Positions 1-7,985 of a stretch of 13,334 bases of DNA are shown here, in pieces (positions within the stretch are counted from its first letter, which is position 1; every line of letters starts with the position of its first letter). The stretch is from the NCBI GenBank assembly GCA_023264755.1, contig JAHFVB010000062.1, positions 1-13,334 on the forward strand, read 5' to 3'. Source of the DNA: Mycobacterium sp. GTDB lineage: Bacteria; Actinomycetota; Actinomycetes; Mycobacteriales; Mycobacteriaceae. The position numbers were made by a program, and so were the translations under genes. The notes beneath the pieces were generated by a model. The model was not told the origin of the DNA and made no database searches. It was given only the letters and a program-made list of their open reading frames with translations.

Positions 1-1914
<1,914 letters not shown>

Positions 1915-1937
1915 CCCCGGCTCACTCCAGCCCGAAA

Positions 1938-1971
1938 CGACACCCCGCGAGCTTCGGCTCGCGGGGTGTCG
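1938..1971 (+). terminator. katG terminator hairpin with UUCG loop
   Basis: A perfect 15-bp inverted repeat (1938-1952 with 1957-1971) encloses a TTCG tetraloop closed by C-G, an exceptionally stable RNA hairpin. It starts 24 bases after the katG stop. No T tract follows, which is common for actinobacterial intrinsic terminators. The fold is read directly from sequence; its function is inferred. Confidence 0.85.
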
Positions 1972-1973
1972 CG

Positions 1974-2048
1974 CGTTCGGTAGGACGTCGGCGGAAAACG
2001 TTCGGTAGGACGTCGGCGGAAAACGTTCGGTAGGACGTCGGCAGAAAA
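1974..2048. repeat. Three tandem 25-bp repeats downstream of katG
   Basis: Three head-to-tail units lie at 1974-1998, 1999-2023 and 2024-2048. Each begins CGTTCGGTAGG and ends in four A's. Units 1 and 2 are identical, and unit 3 differs by one base (G to A at 2043). Each junction creates an AACGTT palindrome. There are no spacers between units. The array could be a variable-number minisatellite or a cluster of protein-binding sites in the leader of the next gene. Confidence 0.9.
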
Positions 2049-2069
2049 AGTGAGGGAATCGCGGTGGCC

Positions 2070-2127
2070 GGGTGCTCCTAGCCGGGGAACGCGACAAAGC
2101 GTCGCGACATCTCGACAAGGAGCACCT
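2070..2127 (+). promoter_or_regulatory. 5' leader hairpin that sequesters the Shine-Dalgarno sequence
   Basis: Bases 2071-2079 (GGTGCTCCT) are the exact complement of 2118-2126 (AGGAGCACC), and a G-U pair between 2070 and 2127 extends the stem to 10 pairs. The right arm contains nearly all of the AAGGAG ribosome site (2117-2122) and ends two bases before the ATG at 2129. Inside the loop, CGCGAC (2090-2095) pairs with GTCGCG (2101-2106) as a second hairpin. The geometry is that of a translational on/off switch such as a thermosensor, riboswitch or protein-bound leader. The pairing is seen directly; regulation is inferred. Confidence 0.5.
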
Positions 2128-2128
2128 C

Positions 2129-2563
2129 ATGACCATCCGCCATCGCGTTGCCGCCGCCACCGTTGCCATGAGCGCAGGCGCCGCCGCGCTCGGCCTGCTG
2201 GCGGCGCCAGCGGCTCAGGCCGCCCCCATGACCTTCGCGCAGGCGTGCACCACCACGCACGGCTGGGTCGCTACGGTCGTCACCGCGGGGATCGAGGAAT
2301 GCCACTGGCAGGACCCGAACACCGGCAACGAGTGGATCCGAAAGAGTCCGATCGGGGCTCCGGCGCAGAGTCGTTCGGGCACGACGTTCGGGCAGGCCTG
2401 CGTCATCACGCAGGGCTGGGTGGCCACGGTCGTCACCACCGGGATTGAGGAGTGCCACTGGCAGGATTCCGATGGCAACGAGCACGTGATCTCGAGCCCG
2501 CTGCGCCAGCGACCGAAGTTGCCGACGACGCCGAACGGCATTCCGCAGCGCTCGCTGAACTGA
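2129..2563 (+). CDS. Small exported protein with duplicated Cys-Trp motif, function unknown
   Basis: A protein of 144 residues with no family I recognise. The ATG at 2129 is preferred because AAGGAG at 2117-2122 sits 6 bases upstream and a normal signal peptide follows: a basic start, an Ala-rich core, and cleavage likely after AQA at residue 31. The in-frame GTG at 2072 has no ribosome site and would put 19 polar residues before the signal. The mature part is two copies of a roughly 40-residue unit (residues 34-74 and 85-124), about 70% identical. Each has the pattern FxQAC, then GWVATVVT, then GIEECHWQD. The two cysteines are 18 apart in both copies (Cys40/Cys58 and Cys91/Cys109), suggesting one disulfide per unit. 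The tail is short, basic and polar. A secreted or cell-wall role is inferred. Confidence 0.85.
   Translation: MTIRHRVAAATVAMSAGAAALGLLAAPAAQAAPMTFAQACTTTHGWVATVVTAGIEECHWQDPNTGNEWIRKSPIGAPAQSRSGTTFGQACVITQGWVATVVTTGIEECHWQDSDGNEHVISSPLRQRPKLPTTPNGIPQRSLN
2228..2500 (+). repeat. Intragenic duplication, two copies of a ~41-codon unit
   Basis: Copy 1 spans 2228-2350 and copy 2 spans 2381-2500, with a period of about 153 bases and one codon deleted in copy 2. The central stretch coding GWVATVVT and GIEECHWQD is nearly identical at DNA level as well, which suggests duplication within the gene and continued selection on the core. Confidence 0.85.
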
Positions 2564-2592
2564 GTGCCACGGACCGGGCCGCCAGGGGCTGC

Positions 2593-2628
2593 TCATAGCG
2601 GATTCATAGCCAGTTCATCACCTATGCT
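2593..2628 (+). promoter_or_regulatory. Promoter with three 11-bp-spaced direct repeats
   Basis: TCATAGC at 2593-2599 and again at 2604-2610, then the partial copy TCATCAC at 2615-2621, recur every 11 bp (7-bp site plus 4-bp spacer). A TATGCT -10 hexamer follows at 2623-2628, about 25 bases before the ATG at 2654. Repeats of this spacing are typical of OmpR/PhoB-family response regulators, and M. tuberculosis PhoP recognises TCACAGC-N4-TCACAGC. The repeats occupy the -35 region, as expected for activation, and no good -35 hexamer is visible. The regulator's identity is inferred. Confidence 0.55.
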
Positions 2629-2653
2629 TGCCCGGCCCGCGCATCATCGGGGT

Positions 2654-3148
2654 ATGAGTGAAACACCGCAGAGCGAGCCCCCCACCGGGCCCATCGAACC
2701 GGAACCCACGCCAACCACCACACCCGTCGCAACGCAACCGCCACCCGTCGCGGCGGAGGCGCCACCCGTCGTCGTCGAACGCAAGCCCAGCCGGCTCAAC
2801 CAAGCGGCCGCCTGGGTCGGCATCGTCGCGGGCAGCGTCTTCATCGTCGGATCCATCTTCTTCGGTGGGTTCTTCATGGGACTGGCCGTCGGCCACGGCG
2901 GCGGCCATCACCACGCCAAGTTCGACGGGGACCAGGGCCAGATGCATCACCGGGGGGGCCCGCCTGGATTCGAGGGTCGACCTGGCCCCGGATGGCCCGG
3001 CGGTCCCGGTTTCATGCCCGGACCCGGTTTCATGCCAGGCCCAGGTTTCATGCCGGGCGGTCCCGGCGGCATGCCCGGTGGACCCGGGTTCATGCCGGGT
3101 GGTCCCGGCGGCCAGTCGTCGACCGCTCCCACGCCTCCCGGCCGCTGA
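2654..3148 (+). CDS. One-pass membrane protein with His/Met/Gly/Pro-rich tail
   Basis: A protein of 164 residues, not assignable to a named family. Residues 1-48 are Pro/Glu/Thr-rich and disordered-looking, ending in a basic KPSR. One hydrophobic helix covers about residues 53-80. A His cluster follows (His81, His85-87, His98-99), then a low-complexity tail of GPGFMP-type repeats (residues about 110-153) with six methionines. By the positive-inside rule the N-terminus is cytoplasmic and the tail outside. The ATG at 2654 is chosen because the promoter-like -10 lies only 26 bases upstream; the ORF extends further 5' but that part overlaps the promoter. The ribosome site is weak (GGGG at 2650). 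The His/Met content could bind copper or other metals, which is speculation. The gene is flanked by its own promoter and terminator, so it is probably monocistronic. Confidence 0.8.
   Translation: MSETPQSEPPTGPIEPEPTPTTTPVATQPPPVAAEAPPVVVERKPSRLNQAAAWVGIVAGSVFIVGSIFFGGFFMGLAVGHGGGHHHAKFDGDQGQMHHRGGPPGFEGRPGPGWPGGPGFMPGPGFMPGPGFMPGGPGGMPGGPGFMPGGPGGQSSTAPTPPGR
3005..3058 (+). repeat. 18-bp minisatellite encoding GPGFMP-type hexapeptides
   Basis: Three consecutive 18-bp units (3005-3022, 3023-3040, 3041-3058) share the core GGTTTCATGCC with few differences. A degenerate copy with GGGTTCATGCC follows near 3087-3097. Because the period is a multiple of three, copy-number changes would keep the frame, so length may vary between strains. 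Confidence 0.8.
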
Positions 3149-3176
3149 GCTTCCTCGCACCAAGCCAACCAACCAC

Positions 3177-3209
3177 GCACACCCATGGGCGCCTTGCCCA
3201 TGGGTGTGC
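3177..3209 (+). terminator. Rho-independent terminator
   Basis: A 14-bp perfect stem (3177-3190 with 3196-3209) with a 5-base loop is followed by TGTTTGT. It lies 28 bases after the stop of the membrane-protein gene and 115 bases before katA, so it isolates katA from upstream transcription. Confidence 0.85.
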
Positions 3210-3324
3210 TGTTTGTCGGGGCTCTTGTCGGGTACCCGTGGGACGGCGCCCAGTTGCGGTCGCGCTGCGCGTCCAGCACCGTCGCTCCCCGACGTGGCCA
3301 GCCCACTACGACAAGGAGTTGCCC

Positions 3325-4779
3325 ATGACCGACAAGATCGCCACCACCGATTCCGGAGCTCCGGTACCCAGCGTCGAGCACTCACTGACCGTTGGGCCCG
3401 ACGGCCCCATCCTGCTTCAGGACCACTACCTGATCGAGCAGATGGCCAACTTCAACCGGGAGCGCATCCCGGAGCGTCAACCACATGCCAAGGGCGGCGG
3501 CGCATTCGGCACCTTCGAGGTGACCAATGACGTCAGTCAGTTCACCAAGGCGGCCTTCCTGCAGCCGGGCGCCAAGACCGAGATGGTGGCGAGGTTCTCC
3601 ACCGTGGCCGGGGAGCGGGGTAGCCCAGACACGTGGCGCGACCCGCGCGGCTTCGCGCTGAAGTTCTACACCTCCGAAGGCAACTTCGACATGGTCGGCA
3701 ACAACACCCCGGTGTTCTTCGTCCGCGACCCGATGAAGTTCCAGAACTTCATCCGCAGTCAGAAGCGCATGGCGGCCAACAACCTTCGCGATCACAACAT
3801 GCAGTGGGACTTCTGGACCCTGGTGCCCGAGTCCGCGCACCAGGTCACCTGGCTGATGGGGGACCGGGGCATTCCGAAGAGCTGGCGTCACATGAACGGC
3901 TACTCCAGCCATACGTACAGCTGGATCAACGCCGGCGGCGAGCTGTTCTGGGTGAAGTACCACTTCAAGACAGATCAGGGCGTCGACTTCCTGACCCAGG
4001 AGGATGCCGACCGGATCGCGGGCGAGGACGGCGACTATCACCAGCGGGACCTGTTCGAATCGATCGCCGACGGCGACTTCCCGAGCTGGTCGCTGAAGGT
4101 GCAGGTCATGCCGTTCGAGGACGCCAAGACCTACCGGATCAACCCGTTCGACCTGACCAAGGTGTGGCCGCACGCGGACTATCCGCTGATGGACGTCGGG
4201 AAGATGACGCTGAACCGCAACGTGGTGGACTACCACGCGCAGATCGAGCAGGCTGCGTTCGAGCCGAACAACATCGTGCCCGGTACGGGGTTGAGCCCGG
4301 ACAAGATGCTGCTGGCGCGCGGCTTCTCCTACTCCGACGCGCACCGGGCCCGGCTCGGTGTGAACTACAAGCAGATTCCGGTCAACGAGCCCAAGGTCGA
4401 CGTCAACGCGTACTCCAAGGACGGGGCGATGCGCATCAAGCTCGCCACCGACCCGGTGTATGCGCCGAACTCGATGGGTGGACCGGTGGCCGACGACCCG
4501 AAGCGGGTGGCCGAGGCGCACTGGGCGTCGGACGGAGACATGGTCCGCACCGCCTACACGCTGCGCCCCGAGGACGACGACTGGAGCCAGGCCGGGGTGA
4601 TGGTGCGAGAGGTGCTCGACGACGCGGCGCGGGAACGGCTGGTCTCCAACATCGTCGGGCACGTGTCGGACGGGGTGAAGGAACCCGTGCTCTCCCGGGT
4701 GTTCGAGTACTGGCGCAACGTCGACGCCGAACTGGGCAAGAAGGTCGAGGAAGGCGTGCGCGGCAAGGCGGGCGGCTGA
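3325..4779 (+). CDS. katA: Monofunctional haem catalase KatA
   Basis: Converts hydrogen peroxide to water and oxygen in the cytoplasm. The 484-residue length fits a small-subunit (clade 3-like) catalase. The distal triad is His54 (in PERQPHAKG), Ser92 (RFST) and Asn126 (GNNTPVFF). The haem-ligand tyrosine is Tyr336 in the [14 protein letters not shown] signature. The conserved [11 protein letters not shown] block is at about residues 106-115. The ATG at 3325 has AAGGAG at 3313-3318, 6 bases upstream; the same frame is open from 2992 but that part only overlaps the preceding gene and terminator. It is a second catalase besides katG in the same window. M. tuberculosis lacks a KatA, whereas fast-growing mycobacteria carry one. 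Confidence 0.96.
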   Translation: MTDKIATTDSGAPVPSVEHSLTVGPDGPILLQDHYLIEQMANFNRERIPERQPHAKGGGAFGTFEVTNDVSQFTKAAFLQPGAKTEMVARFSTVAGERGSPDTWRDPRGFALKFYTSEGNFDMVGNNTPVFFVRDPMKFQNFIRSQKRMAANNLRDHNMQWDFWTLVPESAHQVTWLMGDRGIPKSWRHMNGYSSHTYSWINAGGELFWVKYHFKTDQGVDFLTQEDADRIAGEDGDYHQRDLFESIADGDFPSWSLKVQVMPFEDAKTYRINPFDLTKVWPHADYPLMDVGKMTLNRNVVDYHAQIEQAAFEPNNIVPGTGLSPDKMLLARGFSYSDAHRARLGVNYKQIPVNEPKVDVNAYSKDGAMRIKLATDPVYAPNSMGGPVADDPKRVAEAHWASDGDMVRTAYTLRPEDDDWSQAGVMVREVLDDAARERLVSNIVGHVSDGVKEPVLSRVFEYWRNVDAELGKKVEEGVRGKAGG

Positions 4780-4796
4780 GACGCGACACGCCGGTT

Positions 4797-4816
4797 GAAT
4801 CACAAAGACGTGATTC
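4797..4816. promoter_or_regulatory. 20-bp dyad, possible operator or weak terminator
   Basis: GAATCAC and GTGATTC form perfect 7-bp arms around a 6-base centre. The dyad is AT-rich against a GC-rich background and lies 17 bases after the katA stop and 66 bases before the lipoprotein start. As RNA the 7-bp stem is weak, so an operator for a dimeric regulator is at least as likely as a terminator. Confidence 0.35.
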
Positions 4817-4868
4817 CGTTGGGGTCTGTGGGACTATTGAGAACTTTGGGAATCGTGTGGCGTAAGCC

Positions 4869-4899
4869 CGTGACTCGTGACAATGTCACTGCTCGTGAC
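4869..4899. promoter_or_regulatory. Cluster of CGTGAC motifs at the lipoprotein start
   Basis: CGTGAC occurs at 4869-4874, 4876-4881 and 4894-4899. The complementary GTCAC at 4885-4889 makes a perfect 13-bp palindrome (4877-4889) with the middle copy. All candidate start codons of the lipoprotein (4877, 4883, 4895) fall inside this cluster. It could be an operator or a leader structure; no Shine-Dalgarno sequence is evident. Confidence 0.3.
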
Positions 4900-5407
4900 C
4901 CGTCGTCTGCTCATCGCCGTGATGGCAGTGCTGCTTGCGGTGGTCAGCGGTTGCGGGCTGCGCCCCGCCCCCGTGGAACGTGCCGGGGCCAACGTCTTCT
5001 CGGTGGGCGAGTGCGTCGTCATCCCGTCGAGCGCGCCCGCGACGCTGCGGGCCAGCCGGGGTTCTTGTGCGGCCGATCCGAGCTACACCATCGGCGCCAT
5101 CGCCAACGAATCGGCAGCCTGCCCCAGCAACGAATATCAGCACCTGCCAACACAATTCGCTGATCCATCGACCGCACGGCTGTGTCTGGTGCCGAACCTG
5201 GTCGCCGAACACTGCTACGTGCTCGACCTGCCCATCGGGGTCGTGCAACGGGCCGAGTGCACCGACCGCAGCCAAACCGGGCTGCTGGTTCAGGTCACGC
5301 AACGGCTCGACGTACGCGACCAGCAGGCCTGCAATTCGGGTGTCGGGCAGTACGCGTGGCCCTATCCGTCCCCGCCCAGGACCTACTGCACGCTGACGGT
5401 GTTCTGA
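4883..5407 (+). CDS. Cysteine-rich lipoprotein, LppU-like
   Basis: A protein of 174 residues from the ATG at 4883. The signal is TRR, a hydrophobic core of about 14 residues, then the lipobox VSGC with Cys24 as the lipidated residue, so it is anchored on the outer face of the membrane. The mature part has eight further cysteines (44, 62, 80, 101, 111, 126, 150, 169), an even number consistent with four disulfides. The pattern VGECV, ACPSNEY, LCLVPN, HCY, AEC and YCTLTVF resembles the mycobacterial/actinobacterial LppU (SCO3897-like) lipoproteins as I remember them; the function is not established. The start is uncertain: GTG at 4877 and GTG at 4895 are in frame, and the latter gives MTRRLLIAV, also a good signal. 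There is no clear ribosome site. Confidence 0.8.
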   Translation: MSLLVTRRLLIAVMAVLLAVVSGCGLRPAPVERAGANVFSVGECVVIPSSAPATLRASRGSCAADPSYTIGAIANESAACPSNEYQHLPTQFADPSTARLCLVPNLVAEHCYVLDLPIGVVQRAECTDRSQTGLLVQVTQRLDVRDQQACNSGVGQYAWPYPSPPRTYCTLTVF

Positions 5408-5480
5408 CCCCCGAGGTTCTGACCCCGCAAGCCCCGCAGCGCGACCCGTCCGGCGCAGCCCAACTGGCATGATCGTCGGC

Positions 5481-5909
5481 ATGAGCATCGACGTCGCTTA
5501 CACCGCAGAATCCACGGCCACCGGCGGTGGCCGCGACGGCCACGTCACCTCCACCGACGGCAAGCTCGACCTCGACACCAGGCCGCCCAAGGAGCTGGGC
5601 GGCAGCGGTGAAGGGGTCAACCCCGAACTGCTGTTCTCCGCAGGATGGTCGGCCTGCTTCCTGGGGGCACTGCGTCTGGTGGCGAAGAACGAGAAGATCG
5701 CCATCGACGACGCGTCGGGCATCACCGCTCAAATCGGCATCGGCAAGGACTCCGACGGCGGTTTTGGCCTCACCGCTCACCTGATCGGATATCTGCCCGG
5801 CCTCGGACAGAGCGCGGCCGAGGAGCTCATGGCCAAGGCCCACCAGGTCTGCCCGTATTCCAAGGCCACCCGCGGCAACATCGACGTCAAACTCTCGGCG
5901 AAGGTGTAG
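5481..5909 (+). CDS. ohr: Organic hydroperoxide resistance protein Ohr (OsmC/Ohr family)
   Basis: A thiol peroxidase that reduces organic and fatty-acid hydroperoxides, typically recharged by lipoylated proteins. It has 142 residues from the ATG at 5481, the usual Ohr length. The MSIDVAYTAE start aligns with Ohr N-termini, so this start is preferred over the ATG at 5469. Catalytic Arg18 (GGGRDGHV), Glu49 (GVNPELLF), Cys59 (GWSACF) and Cys124 (HQVCPYSKATRGN) are all present. These match the P. aeruginosa Ohr residues Arg18, Glu50, Cys60 and Cys124, which separates it from the wider OsmC group. No MarR-type OhrR regulator is visible in the window. The next gene starts 3 bp after its stop, so the two are probably co-transcribed. 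Confidence 0.93.
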   Translation: MSIDVAYTAESTATGGGRDGHVTSTDGKLDLDTRPPKELGGSGEGVNPELLFSAGWSACFLGALRLVAKNEKIAIDDASGITAQIGIGKDSDGGFGLTAHLIGYLPGLGQSAAEELMAKAHQVCPYSKATRGNIDVKLSAKV

Positions 5910-5912
5910 CTC

Positions 5913-6563
5913 GTGCGCGTTGCAGTGGTGGGAGCGACCGGGCTGCTCGCAGCCGGTCTTGCGATGGCGACGGCCGGACCGGCGCAGGCCCGACCGTCGG
6001 ACCCCGGCGTGGTGTCCTACGCCGTGCTCGGCAAGGGGTCGGTGGGCAACGTCGTCGGCGCCCCGATGGGGTGGGAGTCGACGTTCACCGCGCCCTTCCA
6101 GGCGTTCTGGGTCGACGCCCCGGCATGCAACAACTGGGCCGACATCGGGCTGCCCGACGTCTATGCCGATCCCGACCTGGCCTCGTTCAACGGGGCGGTC
6201 GCGCAGCGCGCGGCCAATGACGACACCAATCTGGTCAAGCAGGCCGTCGGGGTCTTCGCGACCAATGACGCCGCCACGCGGGCGTTCCACCGAGTGGTCG
6301 ACCGCACGCAGGGCTGTGCCGGTCAGACCACCACCATGCACCTGGACGACTTCGTGACCCAGGTGTGGTCGTTCTCGGGCGCGCCGGCCACCCCCACCGA
6401 TGCGGTGTGGGTGAAGCAGGAAGTGGGTACCGACCGACGGTGCTTCACTCAAACCAGGCTGCGCGAGAACGTTCTGCTCCAAGCGAAAGTCTGCCAACCT
6501 GGGAATGGCGGACCTGCGGTGAACGTGCTGGCCGGGGCGATGCAGAACACTCTGGGCCAGTAA
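5913..6563 (+). CDS. Exported PknH_C-type sensor-domain protein
   Basis: A protein of 216 residues starting with GTG, 3 bp after the ohr stop, with no separate strong ribosome site, suggesting translational coupling. An N-terminal signal peptide ends at AQA (residues 25-27). The mature part follows the layout of the extracellular PknH_C sensor domain found in mycobacterial Ser/Thr kinase PknH and stand-alone lipoproteins. The family-like features are the early PACNNW, the central CAG, then CFTQTRLRENVLLQAKVC near the end. Four cysteines (72, 135, 177, 194) would give the domain's two disulfides. There is no lipobox Cys and no kinase or transmembrane segment after the signal, so it is probably secreted. 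Ligands of this domain are unknown. The family call is from pattern, not from a search. Confidence 0.78.
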   Translation: MRVAVVGATGLLAAGLAMATAGPAQARPSDPGVVSYAVLGKGSVGNVVGAPMGWESTFTAPFQAFWVDAPACNNWADIGLPDVYADPDLASFNGAVAQRAANDDTNLVKQAVGVFATNDAATRAFHRVVDRTQGCAGQTTTMHLDDFVTQVWSFSGAPATPTDAVWVKQEVGTDRRCFTQTRLRENVLLQAKVCQPGNGGPAVNVLAGAMQNTLGQ

Positions 6564-6593
6564 CGGACGCCGATCGGTGGCACACGGAGTGAG

Positions 6594-6698
6594 GTGTCGC
6601 CGAGAAAGTGCGAAATATGTCGGTGCGCTCTGGAGGATGAGAGGGGTGGCGACATTGCGCACGAAGCCTCGTCCGGAGCCCAAGGGGGGATGGTTGAC
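6594..6698 (+). promoter_or_regulatory. egtA leader, possible alternative N-terminus
   Basis: This gap before egtA is in frame with it and open. A GTG at 6594 with GGAGTGAGG just upstream could start a 463-residue EgtA whose extra 35 residues contain CEICRC. The M. tuberculosis protein has no such extension, so leader RNA is preferred. TGTCGCC (6595-6601) can pair with GGCGACA (6648-6654) around a 46-base loop. No convincing -10/-35 pair was seen. Confidence 0.3.
6682..6690 (+). promoter_or_regulatory. Ribosome binding site deciding the egtA start
   Basis: AAGGGGGGA at 6682-6690 is about 8 bases before the GTG at 6699 but directly abuts the ATG at 6690. Spacing therefore favours the GTG as the start of egtA. 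Confidence 0.55.
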
Positions 6699-7985
6699 GT
6701 GACCATTGCGACTTCTGGGCCGCCCGGCCTCGAGCCCACCGCCGCCGAACTGTCCAGCGCCCACGGAGCCGCGCTGCACGTGGGCGACGAATGCCTCGTC
6801 GACGGCCCGGTCGGCCGGGTCGGGCTGGAGGTCGAGGCGCATTGCTTCGAGCTCTGCGACCCGCTGGCCCGCCCCACCTGGGACCGGCTGTCCGACGTCA
6901 TCGCCGACGTTCCGGCGCTGTCGGGCGGCAGTGCGATCACCGTCGAACCGGGCGGGGCCGTCGAGCTCTCCGGGCCGCCGTACGACGGACCCGTCGCCGC
7001 GATCGAGGCGATGCGGGCCGATCGCGCGGTGCTCAGCGACGCCTTCGCCGAACGTGGGCTGGGCCTGCTGCTGCTCGGGGCCGACCCGCTGCGGCCGGCG
7101 AAGCGCGTCAACCCGGGCGCCCGCTACCTCGCCATGGAGCAGTTCTTCGAGGCCAGCGGCACCGCCGCGGCCGGGGCGGCCATGATGACTTCGACGGCGT
7201 CAGTCCAGGTCAACGTCGACGCCGGGCCGCGCGCCGGGTGGGGGGCGCGGGTCCGGCTCGCCCACGCGCTCGGGCCGACGATGATCGCCATCTCGGCGAA
7301 CTCGCCGCTGCTGGGTGCCGAGTTCTCCGGCTGGCGCAGTACCCGCCAGCGGGTCTGGAGCCAGCTCGACTCGGCCCGCTGCGGCCCGATTCTCGGGGTC
7401 AGCGGGGACGATCCGGTCCACGACTGGTCGCGCTATGCCCTGCGGGCACCGGTGATGTTGGTGCACCAGCCAGACGCCGTCCCGGTGCGGGACTGGGTGC
7501 CGTTCGTCGACTGGGCCGAAGGGCGCACCTTGCTCGGCGGCCGCCGTCCGACGGCGGCCGACCTCGACTACCACCTCACGACGTTGTTTCCTCCGGTGCG
7601 GCCCCGCGGCTTCCTCGAGATCCGCTACCTCGACAGCGTGCCCGACGCCGTGTGGCCCGCCGTCGTGTTCACCCTCGTCACATTGCTCGACGATCCCCGA
7701 GCGGCTGAAATTGCCACGGAGGCAACCGAACCCGTAGCCACCGCGTGGGACCTCGCCGCACGCAGGGGGCTGGCCGACCGCCGCCTGCATGCGTCGGCCG
7801 TCCGGTGCGTTCAGGCGGCCGCCGAATTAGCGCCGGCCGAGCTGAGCGAAGCCATGTCGCGGCTGGTCGAACAGGTGGAACTGGGCCGCAGCCCGGCCGA
7901 CGACTTCTCGGATCGGGTGGTGGCCAACGGGCTGTCCGCCGCGGTGCTCGAGTCGGTCGCCCGCACACCCGGAGGCGACTCTTGA
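6699..7985 (+). CDS. egtA: EgtA, glutamate-cysteine ligase for ergothioneine synthesis
   Basis: ATP-dependent ligation of glutamate and cysteine to gamma-glutamylcysteine, the sulfur donor used by EgtB. The 428 residues from GTG 6699 are close to the 432 of M. tuberculosis EgtA. Near-identical blocks include [17 protein letters not shown] (Glu44 and Glu46, metal/ATP site), [71 protein letters not shown] and [19 protein letters not shown]. The ATG at 6690 and GTG at 6594 are alternative starts. The stop overlaps the egtB start by four bases (TTGA). As first gene of egtABCDE it sits 135 bp after the PknH_C-type gene, so the operon may have its own promoter or be read through from ohr. Confidence 0.95.
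   Translation: MTIATSGPPGLEPTAAELSSAHGAALHVGDECLVDGPVGRVGLEVEAHCFELCDPLARPTWDRLSDVIADVPALSGGSAITVEPGGAVELSGPPYDGPVAAIEAMRADRAVLSDAFAERGLGLLLLGADPLRPAKRVNPGARYLAMEQFFEASGTAAAGAAMMTSTASVQVNVDAGPRAGWGARVRLAHALGPTMIAISANSPLLGAEFSGWRSTRQRVWSQLDSARCGPILGVSGDDPVHDWSRYALRAPVMLVHQPDAVPVRDWVPFVDWAEGRTLLGGRRPTAADLDYHLTTLFPPVRPRGFLEIRYLDSVPDAVWPAVVFTLVTLLDDPRAAEIATEATEPVATAWDLAARRGLADRRLHASAVRCVQAAAELAPAELSEAMSRLVEQVELGRSPADDFSDRVVANGLSAAVLESVARTPGGDS
7971..7975 (+). promoter_or_regulatory. Ribosome binding site supporting the egtB TTG start
   Basis: GGAGG, a strong core, sits 6 bases before TTG 7982 and inside the end of egtA. No ATG or GTG in this frame is near, so the rare TTG is well supported. Confidence 0.75.

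Noticed and set aside
1974..2048. CRISPR array
   Set aside because: The three 25-bp units are directly contiguous with no spacers and there are no cas genes.
2992..3324. N-terminal extension of KatA or a fusion with the preceding protein
   Set aside because: The extension is an out-of-frame reading of the Gly/Pro-rich gene and a terminator. A strong ribosome site and the standard catalase N-terminus support the ATG at 3325.
3382..4803. 473-codon open frame on the minus strand across katA
   Set aside because: It is the antisense shadow of a GC-rich catalase gene: Val/His/Arg-rich composition, no recognisable motif, and katA itself is certain.
5401..5426. Short duplication GTTCTGACCCC around the lipoprotein stop codon
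   Set aside because: Two 11-base copies 15 bp apart are seen, but they are short and have no dyad or promoter features, so no function can be argued.
5295..6842. 515-codon minus-strand frame over ohr and the PknH_C-type gene
   Set aside because: It crosses several well-supported plus-strand genes and has the low-information composition typical of antisense frames in high-GC DNA.
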